The position numbers and the translations under genes are program-made. This document shows, piece after piece, positions 9,385 to 17,827 of a stretch of 64,000 nucleotides of DNA. Origin of the DNA: Buttiauxella sp965119215 (GTDB lineage: Bacteria; Pseudomonadota; Gammaproteobacteria; Enterobacterales; Enterobacteriaceae); NCBI GenBank assembly GCA_965119215.1, contig CBCPKK010000006.1, positions 1-64,000 of the forward strand. The letters run 5' to 3'. A model generated the notes under the pieces. The model ran no database searches and was not told where the DNA came from. It was given only the letters and a program-made list of their open reading frames with translations. The stretch's first letter is position 1; every line of letters starts with the position of its first letter.

Positions 9385-9685
9385 CTGTCACATATCTGTG
9401 GCTCATGGTGTCGATTGATTTTAGGTTCTGTCGTGTAAAGCTATAGACATGTAAAATGCTGTTTTTTGTAATGTTATCTGACCAAGGTTATTATCCGAAA
9501 CGCCTTCAGTCGACTGCATTACTTCGTCTATATTATCGCCAGGTATGTTCGCAGATATCTGGCTTATGCCCTGAATCTGCGGGAAATCTTCACGCAGGTG
9601 AGGCAAAAGGTAAGGTAGTGTCATTTTGGTGCCAGAACGACCAGAAATCTACCAAAACCCAATAGCAAAAAAACCTCCATAGGCA
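9385..9685. other. Gene-free tail between scrR and the right IS4-like remnant
   Basis: About 300 bases without a credible gene. The short open frames (for example minus strand 9421-9624) have no recognisable domain or ribosome binding site. This may be decayed element DNA. Confidence 0.4.
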
Positions 9686-9819
9686 TAACACCGTTCACTT
9701 AAGAGATTTGGATATACACAATAAGTATCTCCTTCATTAGATGAAGCCTGTAATTTAAGGTTTCATCTGTTCTCCTATTAGGCGTTCAGTTTTATCAAAT
9801 GTTTAAACGAACGGTGTTA
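9686..9819 (+). mobile_element. Right IS4-like remnant, 134-bp MITE-like element
   Basis: The element starts TAACACCGTTCACTTAAGA and ends in the inverted repeat AAACGAACGGTGTTA. Its left end matches the left end of the 2454 remnant at 17 of 18 positions. Its right end also shares the GTTCG-type variation of that copy's right end. It has no coding capacity. The outer edge abuts the right 11-bp duplication. Confidence 0.65.
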
Positions 9820-9830
9820 GCCCAAGTGGC
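9820..9830. repeat. Right copy of the 11-bp target-site duplication
   Basis: GCCCAAGTGGC, identical to 2443-2453. It is followed by GGATTTTTTT, the other half of the original ompX/opgE terminator. Confidence 0.85.
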
Positions 9831-9900
9831 GGATTTTTTTGCTTATGTTTCAACGAGAGTTGGGTGGAATAGCGTTAGCAGCATCCACCCCATTTCGTTA

Positions 9901-11487
9901 TCAGCGAGTCTTAGTCTCAAAGATATCCGTCTGCAGATGAGTATAGTCCACCTTCTTGAGCTTAAAGTTTGTGATGAAGGTTGGCCCTGCATCCTGCTCG
10001 GAAATGAACTTGTACTTCGGCGTTAACTCTTTGGTTTTAATTCCCGTCCACGCCGAGAAGAAATTCAGAAAATCGTTCGCTGAACGGCGCGCTTTTATCT
10101 GGCGATGTTCTTTATCATCACTCGACAGCACCATAAACGGCACCTGGAAGTTTTGCTGGAACTCGTCGTCGTGTGCCAGATATTGCACATCTGTGCCGCG
10201 CTCTTTGAAAGCCAGACCGTGATCGGAGAAGTAAACCATCGAGAAACTCTCGCCGCTGTTTTGCAGCTGCTGGTAAAGCTGCTTTAGCAGGTCGTCGGTT
10301 TGCGTCATGCTGTAGAGATAACAAGACGTCTCTTTCGACTGCACAAAATCTGTATATTTACCCTGAGTACGATCGCATGCTTGCGGGTGAGAGCCCATCA
10401 AATGCAGCACAATTAATTGCGGTGTGGTGCGCGGGGTGGCAAACACCTGTGCTGTCATTTTCAATAATGCTTCGTCGCGTGTGTTCTTATCCGCTTCAAA
10501 ATCACCATTTTTCAGGAAATGCACTTCATCGGCTCGTTTGGCGATGCTGGCAATGGCGGTGTCGTACTCGCCAATTTGCCCCTGGTTTGAGAACCACCAG
10601 GTCTGGAAGCCTGCGCGGTTTGCCAGGGTAATAATGCTATCCTGGTATTGCGGTTTACCGTCAAGTACACGGTTGAGCGTCATGCCCAGTGATTTCTGTG
10701 TGGAACCGCTGGCGGCAACATAATCCATAAACAGATTGCCGTTGACCTGGCTTGCGAACGGGGTGTTATCCCAGTGGCCGCCAAATGCGCCCAATGCATC
10801 GCGTCGCGCACTTTCACCTATTACCACCACGTATGTGTGATATTTCGGTTTCACCGCCAGCACATTCCAGGTGTCTTTCATTTGTGCGAAAGCCTGCATG
10901 CGCGTCTGTTCGTCAATCACTTCCTGGTTGTTAATCACCACATCTTTAACAAAGCGGAAAACCGGATAACCGGAATCTTTGATTTTAAAGACGCCGCCGT
11001 AGGCCAGGTTTTGAACCGGCGCGACAAAGAAACAGACCACGCTGACGACCAGACATAAGCTGTCGAAATGGCACCAGGTTCTTTTCTTGGGGTCGATTTT
11101 GCGGCGCAGGGCAATAACGCCAAGCGCCAGAATAAATACCGATACCAAATAGCTGTACCACGGGAAGATAGTCATTATCTCCGTGGATTCTTCAAAGTTG
11201 GTCGAATGCAGCGCCAGCAGGGTATTAAAGTTTGGTGCGCCGTAGGCCTGGCCAAATGGGAAATACATCGCCGCAATCACGCTACATATTGCCAACAATC
11301 CTTTCTGGAGTTTTGGTGCGCTGCGCCAAAGCAACAGCAATACGCAACTGAAGGCCACTGCATACAGAATGCTAAATTCGTAACCGAGCGCGAAGTTAAT
11401 CAATAATGACTGGAGGAAATAAAAACCAGTCCACGGATTAAGCGCGATCGCGCGGATCGACAGGGTATCTTTAACCGTTAAATTCAT
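9901..11487 (-). CDS. opgE: OpgE phosphoethanolamine transferase for osmoregulated glucans
   Basis: A 528-residue inner-membrane enzyme (formerly YbiP) that adds phosphoethanolamine to periplasmic glucans. About five N-terminal membrane helices (residues 15-165) precede an alkaline-phosphatase-fold sulfatase-like domain. The latter has the metal-binding segment VVIGESARRDALG, a nucleophile region SGSTQKSLG and the HDDEFQ and SDHGLAFKERG segments. Length and sequence match E. coli OpgE throughout. It converges on ompX in E. coli; here the scr element separates them and has removed the shared terminator hairpin. Confidence 0.95.
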   Translation of the reverse strand: MNLTVKDTLSIRAIALNPWTGFYFLQSLLINFALGYEFSILYAVAFSCVLLLLWRSAPKLQKGLLAICSVIAAMYFPFGQAYGAPNFNTLLALHSTNFEESTEIMTIFPWYSYLVSVFILALGVIALRRKIDPKKRTWCHFDSLCLVVSVVCFFVAPVQNLAYGGVFKIKDSGYPVFRFVKDVVINNQEVIDEQTRMQAFAQMKDTWNVLAVKPKYHTYVVVIGESARRDALGAFGGHWDNTPFASQVNGNLFMDYVAASGSTQKSLGMTLNRVLDGKPQYQDSIITLANRAGFQTWWFSNQGQIGEYDTAIASIAKRADEVHFLKNGDFEADKNTRDEALLKMTAQVFATPRTTPQLIVLHLMGSHPQACDRTQGKYTDFVQSKETSCYLYSMTQTDDLLKQLYQQLQNSGESFSMVYFSDHGLAFKERGTDVQYLAHDDEFQQNFQVPFMVLSSDDKEHRQIKARRSANDFLNFFSAWTGIKTKELTPKYKFISEQDAGPTFITNFKLKKVDYTHLQTDIFETKTR

Positions 11488-11780
11488 GTTTACCGAGATC
11501 TACTAAACGCCATGCGAAAACCCTGGCGACGAGGGTAAGAACCTGCCTGACAGACGGAAAAAGAAGGGAGTTTGGACCGCATCTGCGAGCCGCTTCATGT
11601 ACAGGGCTGCAAGAAGATAGAGCGGTACGATAAGAAGATCAACTGATAAGCGAAATGTGTTTTGCGAAGCAGGTAACAAATCCGACAAATGGTAGGGTTA
11701 AAGCGCGGTAAACCGGGTTATTCACGGGATCTATTGATATGAGAATTTACAAACATGCGGCAGCCACTGGCGAACAGTAA
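11488..11780. other. Interval between opgE and mntS
   Basis: About 300 bases upstream of opgE and downstream of mntS. A minus-strand open frame at 11503-11688 has no family resemblance and is probably spurious. The opgE promoter should lie here, but I see no distinctive site. Confidence 0.4.
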
Positions 11781-11808
11781 CTGAAAAAGAATAAGGCAGG
11801 GCGACTGC
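11781..11808 (-). terminator. Terminator of mntS
   Basis: Read on the minus strand, AGGCAG, loop TCGCC and CTGCCT form a hairpin (overlapping the mntS stop codon region) that is followed by TATTCTTTTT. Confidence 0.7.
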
Positions 11809-11937
11809 CTATGGCTTTGGTTTTTCGCCCTGCTGCGGTTTCCCTGAAATCCAATCACATAACATATTGAGCAGCATTAGCCGCACCTGAAACGGGGTAT
11901 GTGTAAACACGTTCATGCACCTCTTAAATTCATTCAT
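11809..11937 (-). CDS. mntS: MntS small manganese-response protein
   Basis: A 42-residue protein below the usual gene-calling size. It begins MNEFKRCMNVFTHTPFQVRL and continues MLLNMLCDWI, closely matching E. coli MntS, with a divergent C-terminal tail (SGKPQQGEKPKP). In E. coli MntS raises usable intracellular manganese, partly by inhibiting the exporter MntP, and is repressed by MntR with manganese. A strong ribosome binding site (AGGAGGGT, 11941-11948) precedes the ATG. The gene is divergent from mntR, as in E. coli, where the transcript was first described as the RNA RybA. Confidence 0.93.
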   Translation of the reverse strand: MNEFKRCMNVFTHTPFQVRLMLLNMLCDWISGKPQQGEKPKP

Positions 11938-12000
11938 ATAACCCTCCTGTTACCTTCTGCTGCCCTTACTTCCTTTCAAGGCTGACTGCATTACATACAG

Positions 12001-12018
12001 ATATAGCATAGGCTATAT
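12001..12018. promoter_or_regulatory. MntR box upstream of mntS and mntR
   Basis: ATATAGCATAGGCTATAT is an inverted repeat (TATAGC, 4-bp spacer, GCTATA) matching the known MntR operator pattern. It lies between divergent mntS and mntR, about 64 bases before the mntS start, where repression of mntS by MntR-Mn(II) would act. Confidence 0.8.
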
Positions 12019-12127
12019 TGTATAGCTATTGCTAATTCGTTAAATTTTTGTGCTTCTGGGTTGCTGGTTTACAATAGGGCCAAACGTCGTCATTGGACGA
12101 TGCCGCGCCACTGCATGAGGAAGCACC

Positions 12128-12595
12128 ATGAGCCGTACGCCTGGCCAAAAAAACAAAGTGAAAGTGACGCAGTTGGTAAACGTTGAAGAGCATGTAGAAG
12201 GCTTTCGACAGGTTCGGGAAGCGCACCGTCGTGAATTAATTGATGACTATGTTGAGCTGATTTCAGATTTGATTCGTGAAGTAGGGGAAGTTCGCCAGGT
12301 TGATATGGCGGCGCGCCTCGGCGTTTCTCAGCCTACGGTTGCAAAAATGTTAAAGCGGCTCGCCACGGTGGGGTTAATTCAACAAATTCCCTGGCGCGGT
12401 GTGTTTCTGACTCCCGAAGGTGAAAAACTGGCGCAAATGAGCCGGGAACGTCATCAGATAGTCGAAAACTTTTTCCTCGCGTTGGGTATTAGCGCAGAAA
12501 CCGCAAGGATTGATGCCGAAGGTGTTGAGCATCACGTCAGCGAAGAGACGCTTGCAGCGTTTAGCAAATTTTGCGAGCAACGAGGATTCAAGTAA
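12128..12595 (+). CDS. mntR: MntR manganese-responsive DtxR-family regulator
   Basis: A 155-residue repressor with a winged helix (MAARLGVSQPTVAKMLKRL, about residues 60-78) and a metal-binding dimerisation domain (EGVEHHVSEETL near the C terminus). MntR with Mn(II) represses mntH and mntS and activates mntP in E. coli. The divergent mntS and the MntR box at 12001 support the assignment. Followed after two bases by ybiR, so the two are probably one transcript. Confidence 0.96.
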   Translation: MSRTPGQKNKVKVTQLVNVEEHVEGFRQVREAHRRELIDDYVELISDLIREVGEVRQVDMAARLGVSQPTVAKMLKRLATVGLIQQIPWRGVFLTPEGEKLAQMSRERHQIVENFFLALGISAETARIDAEGVEHHVSEETLAAFSKFCEQRGFK

Positions 12596-12597
12596 GA

Positions 12598-13716
12598 ATG
12601 CTGCAAAACCTGATTCGTCCGTTTGCTCGCGATCGTTTTCTTCATCTATTGCTGCTTGCGGGCGTTGTTCTGAGTTTTCTTACGCCTTTTCATCCGCAGC
12701 GCTGGGTTCATGCCATCGACTGGCACACCATCATTACCCTTGCGGGGCTGATGATGTTGACCAAAGGTGTGGAGCTAAGCGGTTATTTCGATGTGTCAGG
12801 TCGCCGCATGGTGAAGCGTTTTGTCAACGAACGAACCCTGGCGATGTTTTTAGTCAGCGCTGCGGCGCTGCTTTCCACGTTTCTGACTAACGACGTCGCG
12901 CTATTTATTATCGTGCCGTTGACGATTACGCTTAAAAAACTGTGCGCAATCCCTATCAGCCGACTGATCATATTTGAAGCGCTGGCGGTAAATGCCGGTT
13001 CGATGCTGACGCCAATTGGCAATCCGCAGAACATTTTGCTGTGGGGGCGCTCGGGTTTGTCGTTTGGTGAGTTTACCTGGCAGATGGCTCCCGTCGCACT
13101 GGCAATAATGGCCAGTCTGTTGGTGCTTTGTTGGTTTTGCTTTCCCAATAAAAAACTCATCTATCAAACTCACGATAAACGGCATGACTGGCAACCACGC
13201 CTCGTCTGGAGCTGTGTGGCGCTTTACGTGGTCTTTATTGTCGCACTGGAATTGAAGCTGGAAGTTTGGGGGCTGGCGGTTGTCGCCGTGGGCTTTTTAC
13301 TTCTGGCGCGCCGCGTATTGCTGAGTATCGACTGGAGCCTGCTGCTGGTCTTTATCGTGATGTTTATCGACGTCTATCTGATAACCCAGCTTCCGGTGTT
13401 GCAACATGCATTAGCAGGAATAAATCAGCTTTCGAGCGGCGGGCTATTTGCGCTGGGGATAGGTTTGTCGCAGGTGATCAGTAACGTTCCTTCGACCATT
13501 TTGCTGCTGAATTACGTTCCCGCTTCCGTATTACTGGCTTTCGCGGTGAACATCGGTGGTTTTGGCTTGTTACCTGGGTCGCTTGCCAACCTGATTGCAC
13601 TGCGCATGGCAAACGATCGCCGTATCTGGATTCGTTTTCATTACTATTCTTTGCCGATGTTGTTGTGGTCGGCAGCGTTGGGTTATGGCTTGTTGCTGCT
13701 TCTGAAACAGTTGTAG
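12598..13716 (+). CDS. ybiR: YbiR, ArsB/NhaD-type inner-membrane transporter
   Basis: A 372-residue predicted anion transporter with about ten membrane segments, matching E. coli YbiR. Conserved stretches include LTKGVELSGYFDV, FLTNDVALFIIVPL and GNPQNILLWGRSG, typical of the ion transporter superfamily. The ATG at 12598, two bases past the mntR stop, aligns with the family; an upstream in-frame start would overlap mntR by 25 bases. Substrate unknown. It is the last gene before a break in E. coli-like gene order. Confidence 0.92.
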   Translation: MLQNLIRPFARDRFLHLLLLAGVVLSFLTPFHPQRWVHAIDWHTIITLAGLMMLTKGVELSGYFDVSGRRMVKRFVNERTLAMFLVSAAALLSTFLTNDVALFIIVPLTITLKKLCAIPISRLIIFEALAVNAGSMLTPIGNPQNILLWGRSGLSFGEFTWQMAPVALAIMASLLVLCWFCFPNKKLIYQTHDKRHDWQPRLVWSCVALYVVFIVALELKLEVWGLAVVAVGFLLLARRVLLSIDWSLLLVFIVMFIDVYLITQLPVLQHALAGINQLSSGGLFALGIGLSQVISNVPSTILLLNYVPASVLLAFAVNIGGFGLLPGSLANLIALRMANDRRIWIRFHYYSLPMLLWSAALGYGLLLLLKQL

Positions 13717-13729
13717 GCTGAAAACGAGA

Positions 13730-13749
13730 GAGGGGCTTTTCAGCCCCTC
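13730..13749. terminator. Hairpin between convergent ybiR and ybjI
   Basis: GAGGGGC, loop TTTTCA, GCCCCTC forms a perfect 7-bp stem in the 40-base gap between convergent genes. There is no T-rich tail after it, so it is a likely but weak terminator. Confidence 0.55.
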
Positions 13750-13756
13750 AACTGTA

Positions 13757-14572
13757 TCACACGTTAAACGGCGCTTCTTTTTTCAGTACCTTTTCAATCA
13801 CATCCAACACGCCTTGTTCGTTGCAATGTCCGGCCTGATAAGAGGCAATTTGCTTAATTTTTTCGGGCGCATTCGCCATCGCAAAACCGAATTTGGCCTG
13901 GCGTAGCATTTCAATGTCGTTGCCACCGTCACCAAAAGTCACGACTTCGCTATCATCAATGCCCCATTTTTCCTGCAAAATCCGCAAGCCGTTGGCTTTA
14001 TGAACGCCTGGAATGATCAGGTCAATCGAGCCATGGCCGCTGGTTACCGGCACCATAATGCCTTCGAGTATAGCTTCCAGTGAACACATGGTGTCGTCTA
14101 ATAAGTTATCTGGCAGGTTTAGCGCGAACTTAAAGAACACATCGTCCAGCCCTGAGAAATTATCGACCAACTCCAGACGGTGATAGTAAGTACGCGCCAT
14201 TTTTATGAAATCATCGTCATAGCTGTTCAGGGTATAGCCGTTGTGTTTCCCGCAGGCGATGATGTCCACATGAGGCAGCGTGAGCAGGTGGTCGATAACC
14301 GTGTTGAACTGCTGTTTTGTCAGCTCACCGTTAAAGGTGTCTTTGCCTTCGCTGACCACCCAACCGCCGTTATCCGCAACGAAAGAGATCTCGTGGGCAA
14401 TCTCCGGGAAAAATGAAATTAACTGGTAATACTGGTTGCCACTGGCGACCACGAAGCGAATTTCTTGCTCCTTCATCTGCGCATACAGCTGTGCAAAACG
14501 TGCGCGGTTGTACTCTTTCTTATCGTTCAGGAACGTACCATCCATGTCGACGGCAATTAATTTCACACTCAT
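13757..14572 (-). CDS. ybjI: YbjI, HAD-family phosphatase (Cof type)
   Basis: A 271-residue HAD-superfamily phosphatase. The catalytic motif DMDGT is at residues 9-13, motif II lies in VVASGNQ, the Lys in GVHKANGL, and motif IV is FGDGGNDIEML. E. coli YbjI dephosphorylates FMN and the flavin intermediate 5-amino-6-(5-phosphoribitylamino)uracil. The paralogue YbiV is similar, but the stretches GGWVVSEGKD and WGIDDSEVV fit YbjI, as does the neighbour ybjJ. It overlaps ybjJ by four bases (ATGA). Confidence 0.9.
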   Translation of the reverse strand: MSVKLIAVDMDGTFLNDKKEYNRARFAQLYAQMKEQEIRFVVASGNQYYQLISFFPEIAHEISFVADNGGWVVSEGKDTFNGELTKQQFNTVIDHLLTLPHVDIIACGKHNGYTLNSYDDDFIKMARTYYHRLELVDNFSGLDDVFFKFALNLPDNLLDDTMCSLEAILEGIMVPVTSGHGSIDLIIPGVHKANGLRILQEKWGIDDSEVVTFGDGGNDIEMLRQAKFGFAMANAPEKIKQIASYQAGHCNEQGVLDVIEKVLKKEAPFNV

Positions 14573-15792
14573 CGAGTTCTCCGTTGAAGCGATTGGGTAA
14601 CAAGGTCTGTAGGTTTAGCGACAGCTTTCGCAACCAACGCTGCGACAACCATCAATGCAAGGACGACCAGCATGGCCAGGCGCAGGCCGTAATGTTCACC
14701 GAGGAAGCCCAACAGCGGTGGCCCCACCAGGAACGCAATATAACCAGATGCTGCGACGACACTGACGCGGGTCGCGGGATCTGGCCCTGTATCGCCTGCG
14801 GCAGAAATTGTTAATGGGAAACCGAGCGACGTACCCAGGCCCCATAAAATGACGGAAATACCCGCCACAAAGGTGTTATCGACAAAGATGATTAAGCCAA
14901 TGCCTAAAATGCCCATTAATGCGCAGGTACGAACCACCGTGACACGGCTATAGCGGTCGATAAACCAGCCGCCGGTAAAGCGGCCAACCGTCATTCCCAG
15001 AGTAAAGCCGACATAAATCATTGAGCCAGATGTTGGGCTAAAGCCGTGCCCATCCACCATCAGCAATGGCAGCCAGTCGTTCGCAGAGCCTTCCGCGAAG
15101 GCCATGGCCAGCACAATAGTGCCAATTAAAATCAGTTGGAGATCTTTATAAAACGGTGGGTGAGGTTCGTGTGGGTTTTCGGCATTAGCATCGGCATTGT
15201 TCTTTCCAACACCATGCGGAATGGCGGTGATGGCGATAATAATCGGCGTGATAACCACCAGGCCAATCACCAACAGATGCCCGTACGCGCTGACATTAAA
15301 CGCGGTTAAAGTCATGCCAATACCTGCGCCAACCAGTGTTCCCAGGCTGTAAAAACCGTGCATCATCGGCAGCACAGTTTTCTTCAGCAACCCTTCAACA
15401 ATGGCACCTTCCACGTTCATCGCCACTTCAGCCGAACCCAGCCCTGCACCCAAAATAGCCAGGCCAAGCGCGAACAGGATTGGGGACGAGAGGAACAGCG
15501 CAACGCCCATCACCAGCATGCCCGTCACCATTAATGACATGCCGCTGCGAATGATATTGCGGGTACCAAAACGCTTAACCAGCCAGCCGGAACACAGGAT
15601 GCCGCTCATCGAACCAATCGACAGGCCAAACAACACAATCCCCATACCGGCGGTAGAAACACTTAGCGTGTCTCTGATTGCAGGGGTACGCGTAGCCCAT
15701 GAGGCCATGACGAGGCCGGGAAGGAAGAAAAAGGCGAAGAGTGCCCAGGTGCGGCGTTGAGTGGCTTTGCGATGGCTAATGACGGCGGACAT
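14569..15792 (-). CDS. ybjJ: YbjJ, MFS inner-membrane transporter
   Basis: A 407-residue major facilitator superfamily protein with about twelve membrane helices and a polar central loop (NNADANAENPHEPHPPF). It matches E. coli YbjJ, whose substrate is unknown. It overlaps ybjI at an ATGA junction, so the pair is translationally coupled. It is divergent from rcdA across a 106-base gap that holds a palindromic candidate operator. Confidence 0.9.
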   Translation of the reverse strand: MSAVISHRKATQRRTWALFAFFFLPGLVMASWATRTPAIRDTLSVSTAGMGIVLFGLSIGSMSGILCSGWLVKRFGTRNIIRSGMSLMVTGMLVMGVALFLSSPILFALGLAILGAGLGSAEVAMNVEGAIVEGLLKKTVLPMMHGFYSLGTLVGAGIGMTLTAFNVSAYGHLLVIGLVVITPIIIAITAIPHGVGKNNADANAENPHEPHPPFYKDLQLILIGTIVLAMAFAEGSANDWLPLLMVDGHGFSPTSGSMIYVGFTLGMTVGRFTGGWFIDRYSRVTVVRTCALMGILGIGLIIFVDNTFVAGISVILWGLGTSLGFPLTISAAGDTGPDPATRVSVVAASGYIAFLVGPPLLGFLGEHYGLRLAMLVVLALMVVAALVAKAVAKPTDLVTQSLQRRTR

Positions 15793-15837
15793 GGAAATAC
15801 CGGTTGGCGGTGAATGGAAATTACACTAGCAAGATTG

Positions 15838-15851
15838 TGTACATTTGTACA
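15838..15851. promoter_or_regulatory. Candidate TetR-family operator between ybjJ and rcdA
   Basis: TGTACATTTGTACA is a perfect inverted repeat (TGTACA, two bases, TGTACA) between the divergent ybjJ and rcdA. Its location suggests binding by the adjacent regulator RcdA. RcdA sites in E. coli are AT-rich palindromes, so this is inference from position. Confidence 0.45.
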
Positions 15852-15898
15852 TATTGCCGGGTAAACTCTTTTTAGTCCGTTATTACCGAGCGATAAAC

Positions 15899-16444
15899 AT
15901 GAGCAAAGCCACGCGCCGCAACGATCCCGACAGACGTGAACGCATTCTACAAGCCACGCTGGATATGCTGGTAGAACACGGAATTAGCCATATTACCCAC
16001 CGCAAAATTGCCGAGGCGGCGGGTGTCTCGTTAGGTTCGATGACGTACTATTTCGCAGGCATCGAGTCGTTATTGAGTGAAGCATTCACGCGATTCGCCC
16101 ATCAGATGTCCGACGACTATCGCACCCGCATGGAGCAAGCGCGTAATTCTGACGAGGCATGCGAAGCCATCGTCGATATGATTTGCGGAGAGAAAATCGC
16201 CACCTCTTATAACCTGCAAGTGATGTATCAGCTTTATGCCTACGCCAATCGTAACCCTGAACTAAAAATCATCATGCAGGACTGGATGTGCCGCAGCCAA
16301 CAAGTGCTGGAAGCGTTCTTTGACCCGATTACCGCCCGAACGCTGGACGCGTTTATCGAAGGTATGACGCTCCATTACGTCACTGACAGGCATCCGCTGA
16401 GCCGCGAAGATCTCACCAGAATGCTGGCGAAAATTGTGGGATAA
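15899..16444 (+). CDS. rcdA: RcdA (YbjK), TetR-family regulator
   Basis: A 181-residue TetR-type regulator. The N-terminal helix-turn-helix is clear (HITHRKIAEAAGVSLGSMTYYF, about residues 32-53), with a helical ligand domain after it. In E. coli RcdA activates csgD and other stress genes. An upstream in-frame start would add 18 residues; the ATG at 15899 gives MSKATRRNDPDRRERIL, typical of the family. The order ybjI-ybjJ-rcdA matches E. coli. Confidence 0.88.
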   Translation: MSKATRRNDPDRRERILQATLDMLVEHGISHITHRKIAEAAGVSLGSMTYYFAGIESLLSEAFTRFAHQMSDDYRTRMEQARNSDEACEAIVDMICGEKIATSYNLQVMYQLYAYANRNPELKIIMQDWMCRSQQVLEAFFDPITARTLDAFIEGMTLHYVTDRHPLSREDLTRMLAKIVG

Positions 16445-16603
16445 AATTGGCAGGTGATTTTCTACGCTTTGTTAGCTAAAGTTTGAAGTGGTTCTTCAAT
16501 ATGAGTTTCTTGCCAATGTAGTTATTCCCTTAACGATAAACACAACTCTAAAACCGACGCCATCGTCGGTCAGTTACTTGTGCTTTTTGATAAGGGATAA
16601 CCT

Positions 16604-17827
16604 ATGTTTTTTCTCATTCTGCGTACGCTTCGCCAGCATCGCTGGTTTGCCCTTTTGGGGGCTGCATTACTCCTTTCCTCTATCGGGAATGGCCTGACTT
16701 ATGTGATTGTTTTTGGCAAACTCTTCGCACTCGAAGCAAAACCCTCTGCACTGACTCTTGCCTATATTCTGGCTTTAGCACCCGGCATTCCAGGGAGCTA
16801 TCTGGCAGAGAAACTTCTGACTAAAATGTCGCCCATTCCTGTCCTGATACTGAGTGAAATTAGCGGATTTGTGGGGCTTGTTTTGCCTCTGTGGTCTTTG
16901 TTTAGCGATAGCCAAATTCTGTTGCTGTCGAGCCAGGCCGTGGCGGCGTTTGCGGGCGGCATGATGGTGCCGGTATTGAGCCAGACTTTAAAAAGTGGCC
17001 TTAATCCTGCGGAGCTTCCCGCCGCCTCTGGCATGGAAACCTTTATATTTTCGGCAAACGTCATTCTCGGTGTAGGGATAGGCACGCTTCTTTACGGGCG
17101 CATACCGACATCCGCCATTCTCGCGCTGGATGGGCTGAGTTTTGTGTTTGGGGTATTACTGCTATTCGCCGCTCACAAAGCATATCAGCCTGTTTGTACC
17201 CCGGAAAATGGAGATGTTGTACAGACGCTCAACTGGCGAGGGTTAACTCAGTTGCAGCGCCGGAGCTTGTTGCTGCTGCCTTCACTCGCGTTAGTCGGCG
17301 CACCCGCAATGGCGTTGTTACCTGCGCTTGCTCCAAACTTTAGCGGTTCATCCTCCAATTCGGGACTGATGCTGTTGCTGGCTCGTAGCGTTGGGCAGCT
17401 TGTTGGTCCTTTGCTGTTGTCAGAAGCGCAGCTACAACGCCACACAGGCAAACTTAATGTGCTGGTCACGTTCCTGGCGCTGTTTATCTGTTGCTACGCG
17501 CTGGTTTCTATCACTAACAGGCAATGGCTGGCTATGATGCTCATCGTTATGGCGCATATTTTCACGAACATCGTTTATGTGCTGGCGACGCTAAACATCA
17601 TGCGAACCTTTCCTGTCGCGCTCACCGGAAGGGCAATGGCGAAGTCCTGGCGTCTACAACTGATAATCACATTGATTTTGCCTGTAGCGGCAGGCTTTGC
17701 GGCAGATACCTTTGACCCCGCATGGGTGCTGTACCTCAGCTCAGGTAGCGGATTTATGGTGATGATTTGTATGTTGGGTACGAATCATTTTCTGGGAAGA
17801 GGCGAGGGTGAGCCCTCTTCTTATTAG
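16604..17827 (+). CDS. MFS transporter, substrate unknown
   Basis: A 407-residue membrane protein with about twelve hydrophobic segments and no soluble domain. The organisation fits a major facilitator efflux protein of the EntS/tetracycline-type drug:proton antiporters, but I recognise no specific orthologue. The in-frame ATG at 16604 follows AAGGGATAACCT. It is not part of the E. coli rcdA-rybB interval as I recall it, so it is accessory here. It converges on the SDR gene, with their stop codons overlapping by four bases. Confidence 0.8.
   Translation: MFFLILRTLRQHRWFALLGAALLLSSIGNGLTYVIVFGKLFALEAKPSALTLAYILALAPGIPGSYLAEKLLTKMSPIPVLILSEISGFVGLVLPLWSLFSDSQILLLSSQAVAAFAGGMMVPVLSQTLKSGLNPAELPAASGMETFIFSANVILGVGIGTLLYGRIPTSAILALDGLSFVFGVLLLFAAHKAYQPVCTPENGDVVQTLNWRGLTQLQRRSLLLLPSLALVGAPAMALLPALAPNFSGSSSNSGLMLLLARSVGQLVGPLLLSEAQLQRHTGKLNVLVTFLALFICCYALVSITNRQWLAMMLIVMAHIFTNIVYVLATLNIMRTFPVALTGRAMAKSWRLQLIITLILPVAAGFAADTFDPAWVLYLSSGSGFMVMICMLGTNHFLGRGEGEPSSY

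Larger units (their letters stand above)
2454..9819. mobile_element. Composite element carrying the scr sucrose regulon
   Basis: About 7.4 kb including scrK and scrYABR lies between two remnants sharing IS4-like ends. The whole is flanked by the 11-bp direct repeats at 2443 and 9820. Both remnants have the same orientation. The insertion lies in the loop and stem of the ompX/opgE terminator. No transposase gene survives, so the element would now be non-autonomous. That the unit moved as one transposon is inference from the outer duplication. Confidence 0.65.

Noticed and set aside
11503..11688. A 61-codon minus-strand frame upstream of opgE
   Set aside because: No ribosome binding site, no recognisable motif, and it lies where the opgE promoter is expected.
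13757..14572. Assignment of the HAD phosphatase as YbiV, which would follow ybiR more closely in E. coli
   Set aside because: Internal text (GGWVVSEGKD, WGIDDSEVVTFGDGGND) and the coupled ybjJ neighbour fit YbjI instead.
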